Below the pieces are notes generated by a model, which searched no databases, was not told the DNA's origin, and was given only the letters and a program-made list of their open reading frames with translations. Source: Bugula neritina (lineage: Eukaryota; Bryozoa; Gymnolaemata; Cheilostomatida; Bugulidae). Taken from it: a DNA stretch of 64,000 nt. The stretch covers positions 12,110,963-12,174,962 of the forward strand of contig OZ037770.1 of NCBI GenBank assembly GCA_964035545.1, read 5' to 3'. Made by a program: the position numbers and the translations under genes. Below, one piece after another: positions 25,807-60,600 of this stretch. Each line of letters begins with the position of its first letter. Within the stretch, counting starts at the first letter, position 1.

Positions 25807-27421
25807 ACATGCACTGACTTAGATGCCTCATCATTCCGTCATCATAGACTTTGGAATGAAAACCAAAACACTTTGAATATCCGTGAAGCATCACGAGAAC
25901 ATTGTGTACTTGGTGTTTGTACGTGACCAGTTTACCATCAGGACATGTGTGTGAGTTCATATCCTTTATATTATAGGAATAAACACCTCACATAACAGAC
26001 AGTAATGCATAACTAGAATATGGCATGTCTTAATAATATATTGAGCTTAATATTTCTTTTGGAAAGAATATTGAAACTTGCAATGTTTAGGTACAAAACA
26101 TTACATTAATTAAGATGGGAAATTTATTTTTATGTAAAATTGGGCTTATAGATACAAAATGTTGAAATGAAATAAAAAGAAAAATTAAATTTGAAAGTAG
26201 TAATATAATATATTTAAAAAGTAGATGTAAGTATTTCAGTTACAATTAATTTGCACTTTTTACTTGCAATACCAATGTGTGCTTAATTAAATATCAAATA
26301 TTATATAATTCCCAATCATTCTGTGCACAGATGAAATACAAGTTCTTGACTGCTCGTCATTGGCTTATAATAGCCTGCTGTCTTGGTTTGATGGCTGACC
26401 ATATTCATAAATATATAAACAATATGGTACAAATGTCTTGAAGGTTTTGAGAATTGTGAATTGCAGACATATTGGTTTATCTACTTAGACTTAAGGTCGC
26501 ATCTTCTAGTTCAAAATAGCAGCTGCATTTCGATTAGTAAATATTAAAGAATCAGTTATTCTTGTGACAAGTCATTAAATTATTAATCAGCCCAGCAAGA
26601 TAACATATCATAAATATTTATTAATTTATGAAATTTGTGGTTAAGTGGTTTGTATGAACCATATTTGAAACAAAGACGCACTTCTGGTGAATTATTGCTG
26701 CGTAAACAATATGCAAATTTCATCAAGCCGATCTCATAATATATTAATATCAGCTGTGTTATATATATATAACATAAATTTATTTTTATGATACATCAAA
26801 CTGAAGATGGTTGTCTAGACAATAAGATGAGTTTGAGTCTCACAGATGCTCATTATTGTACATCTGAATACAGGAAGTTGAATCACTTAAGGACAGCCAT
26901 TTGTTTTTGCAATACGAACATGTCATTATAACATATTGAATGAAAGTTCAGGCGTATTATTATGCTTTTCCTTTGTGCCAATTACAACATAAAATCAGGT
27001 TATTTGTTTAACAAAATGTGCCAATTTGGTGGTTTTGACACAGAAATTTCTGTTGAACTTGTTAAATAAGCTGTAGGAAAAGTTATTCGACAACATAGGG
27101 TGTAGAAAAGCTGTCAATTGACCGTGTTGTACAAATATAGTACAACGAGGTATAAAAATATACTAGAAATATTATTTCAGCATTCAACCAGGATGTTCAT
27201 ATTTGTGCAAGTCATTAGCTATTGTATAAAAAGAAGAGGCTAAAAGGAATTACTAGATGCTTTTGTTTATTTAGTAGTCACTACATTTGTGCTTTTGAAA
27301 CTTACGTAAGTGTTTGAATGATAATATTTTGGGAGTATATTGAATGGTGAGGAAATAGAGGTGAAAAGTTTACACTCTACATTCTACACTCTACATTGCA
27401 GAGGTTGTAGTGTTGTGTTTA

Positions 27422-27500
27422 CCCAGTAGCCCCTGTGGTGTAATGGTTAGCTCGCCTGCTAGCAAGCTGGAGGTCTAGGATTCGAATCCCAATGAAAGCA
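27422..27500 (+). mobile_element. SINE family 2, best tRNA-like head
   Basis: Reads cctgtggtgtaatggttagc, then agcaagctggaggtc, then ggattcgaatccc, i.e. A-box and B-box in tRNA order. The expected acceptor stem is absent, so this is a tRNA-derived element or pseudo-tRNA rather than a working tRNA gene. Confidence 0.6.
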
Positions 27501-27910
27501 AATGTTTTATAGAATTGTAGAAGCTTAGACTGTAGAATGCATGTAATGTAGAAGTGCATGGAATTTAGGAGAGTGTATAGGGTGCAGAATGTATATAATG
27601 TTAGAGCATAGAATGGAGAAGTGTAGACAATTTTTATAAATGCATATTTTAAATAATTAAAAATACCAAAGTACAAAAAATAAAATGATATGTGCTGTAT
27701 AATATTTTATAATCATCATTCAAAGTTTTAAATCAAATATGGCTACCATATAATAATTGTATAATAAAAGAAATAAATATATATAATCTATTATAAAAAT
27801 CAATAAGTAGACTAAACAGAGATGGAGATATAAATAACAGCTATTAATAAAAACAAAAAACAACTATATAAATGACTTCCAATAAAAACACTCCAAGACT
27901 CCTATTAGAG

Positions 27911-28145
27911 CAGGGGTGGGCAACTTATTTTGTCCGAGAGCCAAGTTCAGAAGTCAGCCAAAACAAAGGGCCACATGATTGTACACATATTATATTTTAT
28001 TATACTAAAGTAACTTTTCCCCAAACCTATGCTGTGCTAATCAGAGTAACAATGACAGTTTTTACTTATCTTAAGCATTAGGAGGGCCACGAAAAATGGG
28101 CAAAGGGCTACAAATGGCCTTGGGGACCTCAGTTGCCCACTCCTG
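27911..28145. mobile_element. hAT-like non-autonomous transposon (MITE)
   Basis: 235 bp with terminal inverted repeats CAGGGGTGGGCAACTTATT and CAGTTGCCCACTCCTG, the typical CAGGGGTGGGCAAC type of hAT elements. It is flanked by 8-bp direct repeats tattagag / tattatgg (6 of 8 match). An internal plus-strand open frame of 69 codons has no transposase motif. Confidence 0.8.
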
Positions 28146-28508
28146 TATTATGGGTTCGTACTAACATACCAACACAGCTGTATCATAACTCTGTATAATA
28201 CGCAAATAAAAAATTAGAGAACTGTTTTATAATAATAAACTAGTATTTGGTTTCATATAAGAGATAAAAAGATAAATAAATGTAAACAAAGTAATTCTAT
28301 AGCTAAAGATTAATCTGCTCAACACTCTCATTATGTAGATTGTCTGATTCTCAACCAAAAACAGTACAGCTCTCTTTATTAAAAATGTAGCAATCACAGT
28401 AAATGACTAAATTAAAAATCTAAACATAATTTTATCTGAAGATATATTCAAAATTCTAGACCACCAGTGATAATTTGGCATAAATGATATACATAAATAT
28501 ATAATATA

Positions 28509-28522
28509 CATATTTATTTATT
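28509..28522 (-). terminator. Candidate polyadenylation signals, receptor isoform B
   Basis: Overlapping AATAAA on the minus strand (tatttatttatt on plus) about 110 bp after the stop codon at 28628-28630. Confidence 0.5.
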
Positions 28523-28627
28523 TATTTATATGGATATGTAAGCCAAATCATCAATTAATCATGGTGGTAAACAGACTGCCAACTGCCAATCGCTGCAGAG
28601 ATTATTAACAAATGTGATCAGATCTGT

Positions 28628-52107
<23,480 letters not shown>

Positions 52108-53977
52108 GATAACGGAAATATATAAAGGATAGACTACTCTGTAAAAAAAAGAGAAATTAAATAAACTTTCTAGTAGAAATCTAATCAAAAAATGCTTATA
52201 TTACCCTGATATGTCATAAAAATTCCTTTATTGTGCCATCCAGCAAAAATTATTAATTCTTTATAACAGATTGAAATTAAATCAGAAAAATTAGGGATAG
52301 TAACTCAAGGCCCAGAGTTAAAGTGGAGTCACCCAGCTGGACAGAAGAAATTTGCATTGCATTTGCATTATATTTATATTATATTTATATTATACCAGAA
52401 CTCCCTAACTTAACACCCCTATAGCAAGGCACTAATAATATAGTTCAGTAACCTTTTCATCCCAGTTTAATTAGTGGAGCGTAGTTAAAACTAGTTTTAA
52501 ATAATAAGCACTTATAATTATATTCATTTATCATAATAAATATTAAGAGCACAAATTTAATCGCTATTTGAATTTGGTTTCAGACAATAAGGAATGCAAC
52601 TGTGCTTTTGTTTCTAAATAAAGTCAAATAAAACCAAAATAAAATGAAAAGCTGAAAACACACACTTGAAATACTATTTTGGCCCTAATAGTAATATTGA
52701 TCATCATACCCAATGATACTCATGATCATTATCAAACTAAAAGTAATGATATCAAAATTTCATGAGTTACACTTTCACACAGTTACAATTTTGCTAGTCA
52801 AAGTGCTACAACAAAGGTTTTGACTGAACTGACAATTTTATGGATTGCTGCAAATTTTAGAGATTTGGGCTTATCAAAATTTTAGCGGTTACTTCACATT
52901 TTTCCTGTTTACATAGATTGGGCAATTACTTGAAGCTACACTAGCAATCAACTTGAGAACTTGCAAAGGACCCAATCAAGTCAATTTTCAAATACTGCAT
53001 TTCAAAATTAGCATTATCATTATGATTATCTTGATCCCTAAAATCAACAACCACTACACTATGGCTATTACTATTTACTATTAGTACTACTACTTATATT
53101 AAACTACCAGGGGGTCTCTTAGCATTACAGTTACCTATTACTATTACTAGTATCACTGCTACTTTTAGTTTTAGAGTAGGTTATAACCGTACGAGTACGA
53201 CAGTTTGATTTACAGTTACTGTTAGAGTTCAGTTACAGTTAGTGTTACTGTCAGTGTTACAGTTTCAGTTTGAGTTAGTGTTACACTCTTAAACTTGAAG
53301 TTAAACTTAAAGTTAAACTTATATTAATAATTATTATAGGAACTATAACTATAAGTATAAGTATAAGTATAACTATAAGTTTTAGTTATACGTATATCAA
53401 TATCATAATTATATGGTATAGTACCAAAATACCTCAAAGGTTTTCCTAAGGAAAACACTTACAATGGTTCTTGGTCTGATCAGATATTACTATCACTACA
53501 ACTCAAACTATTAATATAAATATACAATTACAACACTCGCACTCAAGCTCATACTGCCACAGTTACAACTACTACTAGTACTAGCAGCTGGTTCGGCGTT
53601 TTCAAAGGGTACTTGGGGATGCTAGTCCTTCCCCAATAACATTTTGCGTAAAAATGATTTGGTTTGAAGGCGTCGACAGTAACACCCATTCTCTGAGCTC
53701 TAAACCCTGAGCTATGGTTAGCCAAATGGCTGTGCATCATTTACGAATTGAGAAGATAACTCTATAACAACATTTTGTTTCGTTTTATAATTGATATGTG
53801 AAGTGTTTAATCTTGCATAACTGATTTTATAAGAATTTATTTTATAGCCGTACGTGATCATTGAATTGATTTTTGTAAGTAATTCATGTCATATTTACTA
53901 ATTAACAAATGCAATTTGTCATAATTTCAAGAAAACATAAATGTAATAAACCTTGAAGCAGTAAATATAAAAAACCA

Positions 53978-54166
53978 CTTTCCCTGGGAGAATCCCTGAT
54001 GGAAAGAGTTTTTAAATCAGGGTAAGGACTTATTCATATGTGGCATAAAAGCAATTATGACCATATGCTCTTCCTAACATCACCAATGGCCTTTGTCTGG
54101 GCTCGAACACATGACTTAATGTTTACACAGCCAACACTCTAACCCGTAGACTACAGCTATACACAA
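53978..54166 (-). mobile_element. SINE family 1 copy
   Basis: End hairpin around gagaatccctgatggaaaga, core cataaaagcaattatgacc, and B-box-like ggctcgaacac near the right end. Confidence 0.78.
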
Positions 54167-54795
54167 ATTATATTAAGGCTCTCCCTTTAGCTCAGCATTT
54201 TGAAAGGCTCATAACAATCCTAGAGTTACTTGAGCACCCTGGGCTTTAACATGTTTAAACATTTTATATTTCAAATATTCTTCTTTGGTACAAACATATA
54301 TTTCTTCCATTGTGAACCATAATACTCTGTTCCATGCTGACGAAGGGACAGCCTCTGAAACAGCTGCTATTTCAGACAAATATTTAGTAACTGTTGACGT
54401 ATGCTTTACAGGCGTTTTTAAATGAAACGTACACTTATTATATTTTAGATTTCATTGCATATAAGCATATTTATTGCCAAAATGTCTCTCTAAGCACTTT
54501 ACAATTATACTTCTGGTGGTGTACAAATTACTTGAAGAATTTTCAAATCTACTTAAGGAGTTAATCAATTCAAGAACTATTGGATTATAGTTCAACTTGG
54601 ATGGCAATAAAGTGCTAGCTCTAGATAGAGTCTAGTTAGTAATATAATTTTGGGACTTTATAGTTGTATCATTATTTGCAGTTTGGACAAACATATGTCA
54701 GCATGAAACGAGATGTGTAAAATAACATGCAACATGTCAAACTAGATAAATAACATAGTACGATGCATGCAGTATATATACCTTTTTGAGTATAT

Positions 54796-54912
54796 ACGTG
54801 TGTGCTTGCGCGAGTGCGCGAGTGCGTGTGTGTGTGCGTGTGTGCGTGTGTGCGTGTGTGCGTATGTGTATGTGTATGCACGCATGTCCGCATGTATATA
54901 TATATATATATA
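54796..54912. repeat. (GT/GC)n then (TA)n microsatellites
   Basis: Alternating purine-pyrimidine tract (gtgtgcgtgtgtgcgtgtgt) followed after about 20 bp by a short TA run. Such alternation can favour Z-DNA. The frames over it on both strands are repeat products. Confidence 0.9.
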
Positions 54913-54996
54913 TGACTGTGAGATATAGTGCGCTGCTAAAAAGAGCTCAATGTTTAAAACTCAAATTCACAAATTTAACTGTGACATTTTAACTCT

Positions 54997-55002
<6 letters not shown>

Positions 55003-55090
<88 letters not shown>
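55003..55090. repeat. (TA)n microsatellite
   Basis: Uninterrupted TA repeat of about 88 bp, 125 bp before the inverted receptor exon copy. Confidence 0.97.
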
Positions 55091-55092
<2 letters not shown>

Positions 55093-55215
55093 GCTCAAAA
55101 GGGTGTATACTGTATGCATTCACTATATTATTATACATCTTGTTTAATCTTATTTAATATGTCCAAACTGCAAATATATAGCCACAAATCTTTCACTCAA
55201 ATTGAAATATTTCAG

Positions 55216-55318
55216 GGTAAAGTGATATTTTTTACTGAAGAAACAGGCTTTGATGGATCAGTCTCTAAGCTGGAATATGTGGGTGAGAATAAACTGGGAA
55301 GAGATTATCTACTAATTG
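55216..55318 (+). pseudogene. Inverted copy of receptor exon 38692-38590
   Basis: Exactly 103 nt like its paralogue, with intact acceptor tttcag and donor ATTG|GTATGC. 24 of 34 residues match (EETGFDG, LEY, ENKL kept). The cysteine of EYVCENK is Gly here. No matching upstream lectin exons are seen on the plus strand, so this is probably a remnant of a partial inverted duplication; it could also be an exon of an unrecognised plus-strand gene. Confidence 0.75.
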
Positions 55319-55662
55319 GTATGCCTATATTTCGAGTAACAAGCTTCTTTTATCTATATAAAGTTTTGTTGTATAGGTATTGAGATTTAAAGTATGCAAG
55401 TTACAGTACCAATGTATATTCTATTAATAACAAAATGTGTATTATATGGATGCAATAGACCCTTTTCAGTGGTCTCCAATGTCCCGCTAAAATTAAGAGT
55501 TGTGTCCTCCCAACATGCAAAAATGTTGCCTAAAATATGCTTGAACGCATTTTTGTGGATTTGTGAGTGTAAAGCACATTATATATTATTTTTTGGTATA
55601 AATTATTAGTATGCCGTTGTATAATATATATATATGTATCATTAACAATCTGAACACACTAC

Positions 55663-55735
<73 letters not shown>
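55663..55735. repeat. (TA)n microsatellite
   Basis: Uninterrupted TA repeat of about 72 bp between the two inverted receptor exon copies. Confidence 0.97.
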
Positions 55736-55741
<6 letters not shown>

Positions 55742-56681
55742 AAATACGATATACAGGTTCCAACAGACCTTAGAATATAAGTCTTGCAGTAGACCTGGAG
55801 CAGTCTGATGCTGAAAGTGCATATAGCATAACTTGGTTCAGTAAGTAGAACAGTTAGCAGCTCCTAGTAAAAAGGAAGTTAATTGAGTTTTTATTCTCTA
55901 AATTTCATCATATTTTGTTCGAAATGCATAAAATTATATCAAATCTAATTATTTTGGTAACTCGATCACTGTAATTGCTTGTTTATAATTTGAAACTAAG
56001 TGTTTTATCTACGCAGCTATATAATATATTACTTGTGTTTTTGGTAAATAAGAAGCAAACACCAAGAACCAGTTTACTTCTAGGCTACATGCAGTATAAT
56101 TATGCAAATAAAAATTAAAAAATGAAGTGAAATTTTACCTTGAAAGATTTGAATCATCAAAATTTTAACCCATTAGCTGTTAACTGACCCAAGTGTGTGT
56201 CTCTCTACATAATTTGTATATATACATTATTTTGTACTCTGAAGATGATTTTGGACCTGAAAAAGCATAGTATTGGTGTTTTGGTTTTAGCAGGCATATT
56301 TTATTACTCTTTCAGTTACTTATTTGCATTAGAACTTTGAGTAGAAGTCAATATTTTTAAGCTCTAGTCCTTCATTTAACTTCAGTAAGAGTAAGAAGTT
56401 GATGCAGTATGCATAAGAGTGTATATAACTAATATGGTTGTACTTTCACCTGTTAAACTTCATGCATGGCAAAACTTTACATAACATATATATATATTAT
56501 ATATGTATATATATGTTATAGCAAGTTTTATTGGCCAGTTGAGCCAGTATAATAATTGCATGACTCGTAATTTCAAAACATGAGCCTCACTGATCACTAA
56601 GTCGACTCCAGAGTCTCAACAGAAGAGACAAGTCGTTTTCTGCATAATGAATGTTTACACTTCATTTCTATTTCACTATAG

Positions 56682-56755
56682 ATATCAATTCACAGACTCT
56701 TATCAGGAAGAGAGGTGGTCTGATTAAGGTAAATTGTGAAGCTGGCGAAAAATGA
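56682..56755 (+). pseudogene. Inverted copy of receptor exon 35345-35259, premature stop
   Basis: Begins after an actatag acceptor at the same phase as its paralogue: INSQTLIRKRGGLIKVNCEA against IKPQGFARKKGGLIKVDCKA. The Trp codon TGG of AGRLW has become TGA (56753-56755), so translation ends before a transmembrane exon. Exon phases of this and 55216-55318 would still join. The exons that lie between them in the gene (24 and 84 nt) were not found in the interval. Confidence 0.72.
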
Positions 56756-57672
56756 TTGATTTATTGATCTATCCAGGGAATGTCTTCAGTAGTGACCATG
56801 AATTATAATTGTCGTTTTGATTGTCTATAAAATTATGTAAGAAAATTAGCAAAATTCTTTAAACTTTTTTTGTGATATATTAATTTGTGTTATACATTGA
56901 TTTTTGTGCTTTGAATTTTCTAACTTTTGAATCCTATAAAATATATGTTGCTTTATAGTGCTAAAAATATAACATAAAAAGTTATACAAACCATTGCTTA
57001 TTATTGTGTGGTGTTTTTTAAAAGCATTTCAAACTACGATTTATATTACAAGCTTTAGAAAAGTTTATGCATGTAAGCTTTGCAGCCTTAACTAAATAAA
57101 CAAATATATTCAATATATTACTCTTTAGTATTTTATGCTGAAAAAGCTAATTTTTTTTAAAAATATTAGTGACGTGGCAAGACAATTATTCAAATTCAAA
57201 TGCCTGATAATTTTACCCTTTTGAATTAAGCTAAAGCACTAAGCTTTACATTCAAATCATACAAATAAATATTGTTGAACTGAAAAACATGAACTACACT
57301 ATTCATAGAAGATCTTAGAGAATCCTTGACACAATTCACTTATGCAGTACTAACATATTCTTATACATATCTTAGTTTTCATCTACATACTGCTTTGAGG
57401 TTGTATGCCTAAACAATTTTGTTTTATAATACATTTTGTGTGAGTATTTGCTGGAATGATTTGGGATTTCAGACCGTTTGCTGATGATGCTTTGACATTA
57501 CTGCTACTATAAAACTTATACTGATTATAGCTAGCTTTCATTGCATGTTATTATTAGCTGCTGCACTGCACAGCATAATCACTGCTATAGCTTGAAAGTT
57601 TAAACTTTTAACTTTAAAACCATACCAAAGAAGTGAGAGATATCAGTAAAACACCAGCAGCCTAGTTTAATA

Positions 57673-60600
57673 TCATTCAGATTTTATTTTACTTATTTTG
57701 ATATAACGATAATGAACAATAACATAACCAGCCAGAGCGAGGAGAGTACACACTGCGCCACAGTACAGAGTTACAGATATACCAAAATGTTGCATAAGAT
57801 GGCCGGCAAACAGAGGTGTGATTAGTCTGGCTGAAGACATGACGGTACCGGAAATACCCACCAGGTACCCCGTGTTGTGTTTACCCAGCACCAGAGTGGT
57901 GTAGCTCTGTAGGGACACTTTACCCAGCATAGTGGAGGTACTCATGAAAGCTATAATTACATAGAGGCTAGTAAGATCGGGCACGTTTGATACGGCCACC
58001 ATGGTAACTGCCGAAATTAAACAGGAAATCAAGAGCTGAGCGATTCGTGAGGAGACAATCACAGAAATGTACTTCATCTGCGAACCAATCAGTGTCTGTA
58101 TGACTCCATTGAAGGATATCAGCCATCCAGTCTAGAAACAGAGGAGCATTCAGTGCAGGACTACTAATTGGAAATGTAAAGTCCTAAATATATACATACA
58201 GCAAAATATAAAATCGAAATGAAATGTTGAGTTAAGCATAATAGCGTGCCTATGTTATTAACTTATGTAGGTGTCATGTGAAACATTTACCTGTAAGTGT
58301 GTCATGTGAAACATTTACCTGTAAGTGTGTCATGTGAAACATTTACCTGTAAGTGTGTCAAGTGATTGACTTACCTGTGCAGGTGTCAGGTGAAACATCT
58401 CTCTATACATTAGACTGTAACTGAACCTCCACAAGTGTCCAGTTATGCCCAGTAGAAGTCGACAAGACATGATTAGGACTAGAGAGACGTTGTCTATGGT
58501 CGATGGTGAAAGTGAGGCTTTAGACCTGTGGCAATACAATGATAAACTTACATAGCTTAACATGTGGCCATACAATAATACACTAATTAAAGCTTCTCAT
58601 GTGGCGATACACCAATGATTTTACCTTACTATTTCATATGGTGATAGAGCAACAAACTTATACAACAATCACAGTAGCGGAGCAAAACTGCTTTTGAATA
58701 TAGCGGAATTAGAGAGAGCTTACACACGAATAGCTACTATATTGATGAACTGTTACCAGTTGCTATGGGTGATGGCAATGACCTTTAACCTTACATTACA
58801 TAACAGCAGCCTGTACTTACTGGGCTTTATCTTTGGAGTTGTCTGACTTATTTTTTTCACCATCTTGTGGAAGGTATATAAATATCAAAGCTACAAACAC
58901 ATAAGTAGACCTTGCATAATTTGAACCCTTTAGTGGAATTTATAAATATACATGCTACTGGAATAAAGCAGGTGGGATACCAAGTGAAACTACCACGAAT
59001 TGACAACACATTTTTCCCTACAGTTACACTTTTCAAACTGTCACTCACTTTTATGATGAAGAGCTCAAGCAACCACCATTACGCCAAAACGCATTGCCTT
59101 TACATCAAATTACCTTCATATTGTTCGCAACAAAATGAGATAATATACCAAAGCAGGATACAATTCTTTTACTCAATTAAACAAAATAATAAATTAAATT
59201 AAATGTATTAAAAACACCTTAATTCACTTTTAGATAAAAAATAGCAATAATAGCAAAATAAAATAACAGTAACAAATAAAATGCCCCCTTTTAAAATATG
59301 AATAATAGTTTGAATTTATTTACAGGTGATGGTGTTATTGAAAATCCTTCCTTATATTGGGGTAGACTGATTGATCTAAAAAAGGTATACATGTGTTCAC
59401 CACTATTTCCTAATGCCATTGGCAGCAGTTGTGGTGTAAGAAGAAACATTGGCAGGGGCAGCAAAAATAGCCATCACGTCCCCTAGTATAAGGAGCACCA
59501 CATTTTAAATCCAGTTTTTCTTTCCCCCAATACAACACTGGAAGTGACTTTATTGATGGATTAAAATACTGATGTGTACAGATTATTATGATATGTTATT
59601 AGATACTGACCTGTGTTGACCAGGTATATAACAAACACACAGAGTCCAATCTTGAAATATCCATCGTCCGTTTGCATGAGGTATCCGGCAATAGGAGGGG
59701 AGACGATAAACGCCAGACTACAGGCGGACTGGTAACTGTAATATTACAGGATTATTCTGTTTCATCACAATATATAGATCTTTAAAATAATCTCAATTGA
59801 AACATGCTGAATTTAACTGGAAGATGCGCTAAAGAAATTTTTAACTGCTTCAATATTAATTAACAATTTAGTCTAACAATCTACAGGTTAAACAAATAAT
59901 TGTAGGCCCCATTATTGAGCATCTGTGTAAATAATGACGGATAAAAAAATAGTTGACAAACAACTAAGGCACTTCCGAAAATATAAGTTTCACTAAAAGG
60001 ATTGATCTTTCATTCAAGTAATATAATTTATATAACTACACAATGTAGTATTCGAATTACACAAATTTTAATTCAATATTATTTAAATGTAAAAATTCTA
60101 TCAAAAATATTCTTTTTGATACTATAATTCATTTTAATTTTTAGCTGATTTCAGTTCTAAGTTAATACAGTTGCTTTTCATAAATTATGTTGGAGATAGA
60201 TTTTTTTATTAAAATCCAGTTGAGTGGAATTATCCCCCCTTCAACCTTTACAGATCCGAACACACTTTAGAGCTGAAAATCTGCTTGTGATCCTGAGTAA
60301 ATAAAACAAGTTAAATTAGCATGGCAACTGTTTTGGCAAGGAAATCACACGTGCTCAAGCTGATTGGAATTATTCAGGAGGTTCTGTTCTAAAAATAGTT
60401 TTAGATATCAGTAACTATTCTGCTTTTTAAAATCAAATGTGAAAATAAATTTAATTTTTATTATATTTTATTTCAATGAGATGAACCTGCATCAAGGTTA
60501 AATTATCAATATGGTAATGTCATCTAAAAGATAACTGCAACTATGAAGTTATCTCCTCCGACAAATCCAAATGGCTCTTAGTATATACTTACTATCCAAG

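Larger units (their letters stand above)
17633..28508. other. Gene-poor region between the insulin-like and receptor genes
   Basis: About 10.9 kb of AT-rich DNA with SINE copies, a hAT-like MITE and a dispersed 120-bp repeat. No open frame here shows a recognisable domain or a coherent exon structure. The 5' exon(s) and promoter of the insulin-like gene should be in it. Confidence 0.6.
52108..57672. other. Intergenic region between receptor and MFSD9-like genes
   Basis: AT-rich. Apart from the SINE, the microsatellites and the two inverted exon copies, it contains a GTTAGT/TTACAG-rich tract near 53.2-53.4 kb. No complete gene is recognised. The receptor promoter should lie just above 52107, but no core element stands out. 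Confidence 0.55.

Noticed and set aside
27422-27500. Functional tRNA gene
   Set aside because: A- and B-box-like motifs are present but acceptor and T stems do not pair properly, and related decayed copies occur nearby; treated as a tRNA-derived repeat.
27872-28081. 69-residue plus-strand frame
   Set aside because: Lies inside the hAT-like MITE and has no transposase motif.
53549-53740. Minus-strand frame in a less AT-rich block
   Set aside because: One end is trinucleotide repeat (VVVV), no recognised motif and no exon partners; too weak to annotate.
54672-54992. His/Thr- and Val/Cys-rich frames on both strands
   Set aside because: Translations of the GT/GC microsatellite.
59298-59486. 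Plus-strand 62-residue frame in an MFSD9-like intron
   Set aside because: Antisense within an intron, no family match; perhaps a transposon scrap but no terminal repeats seen.
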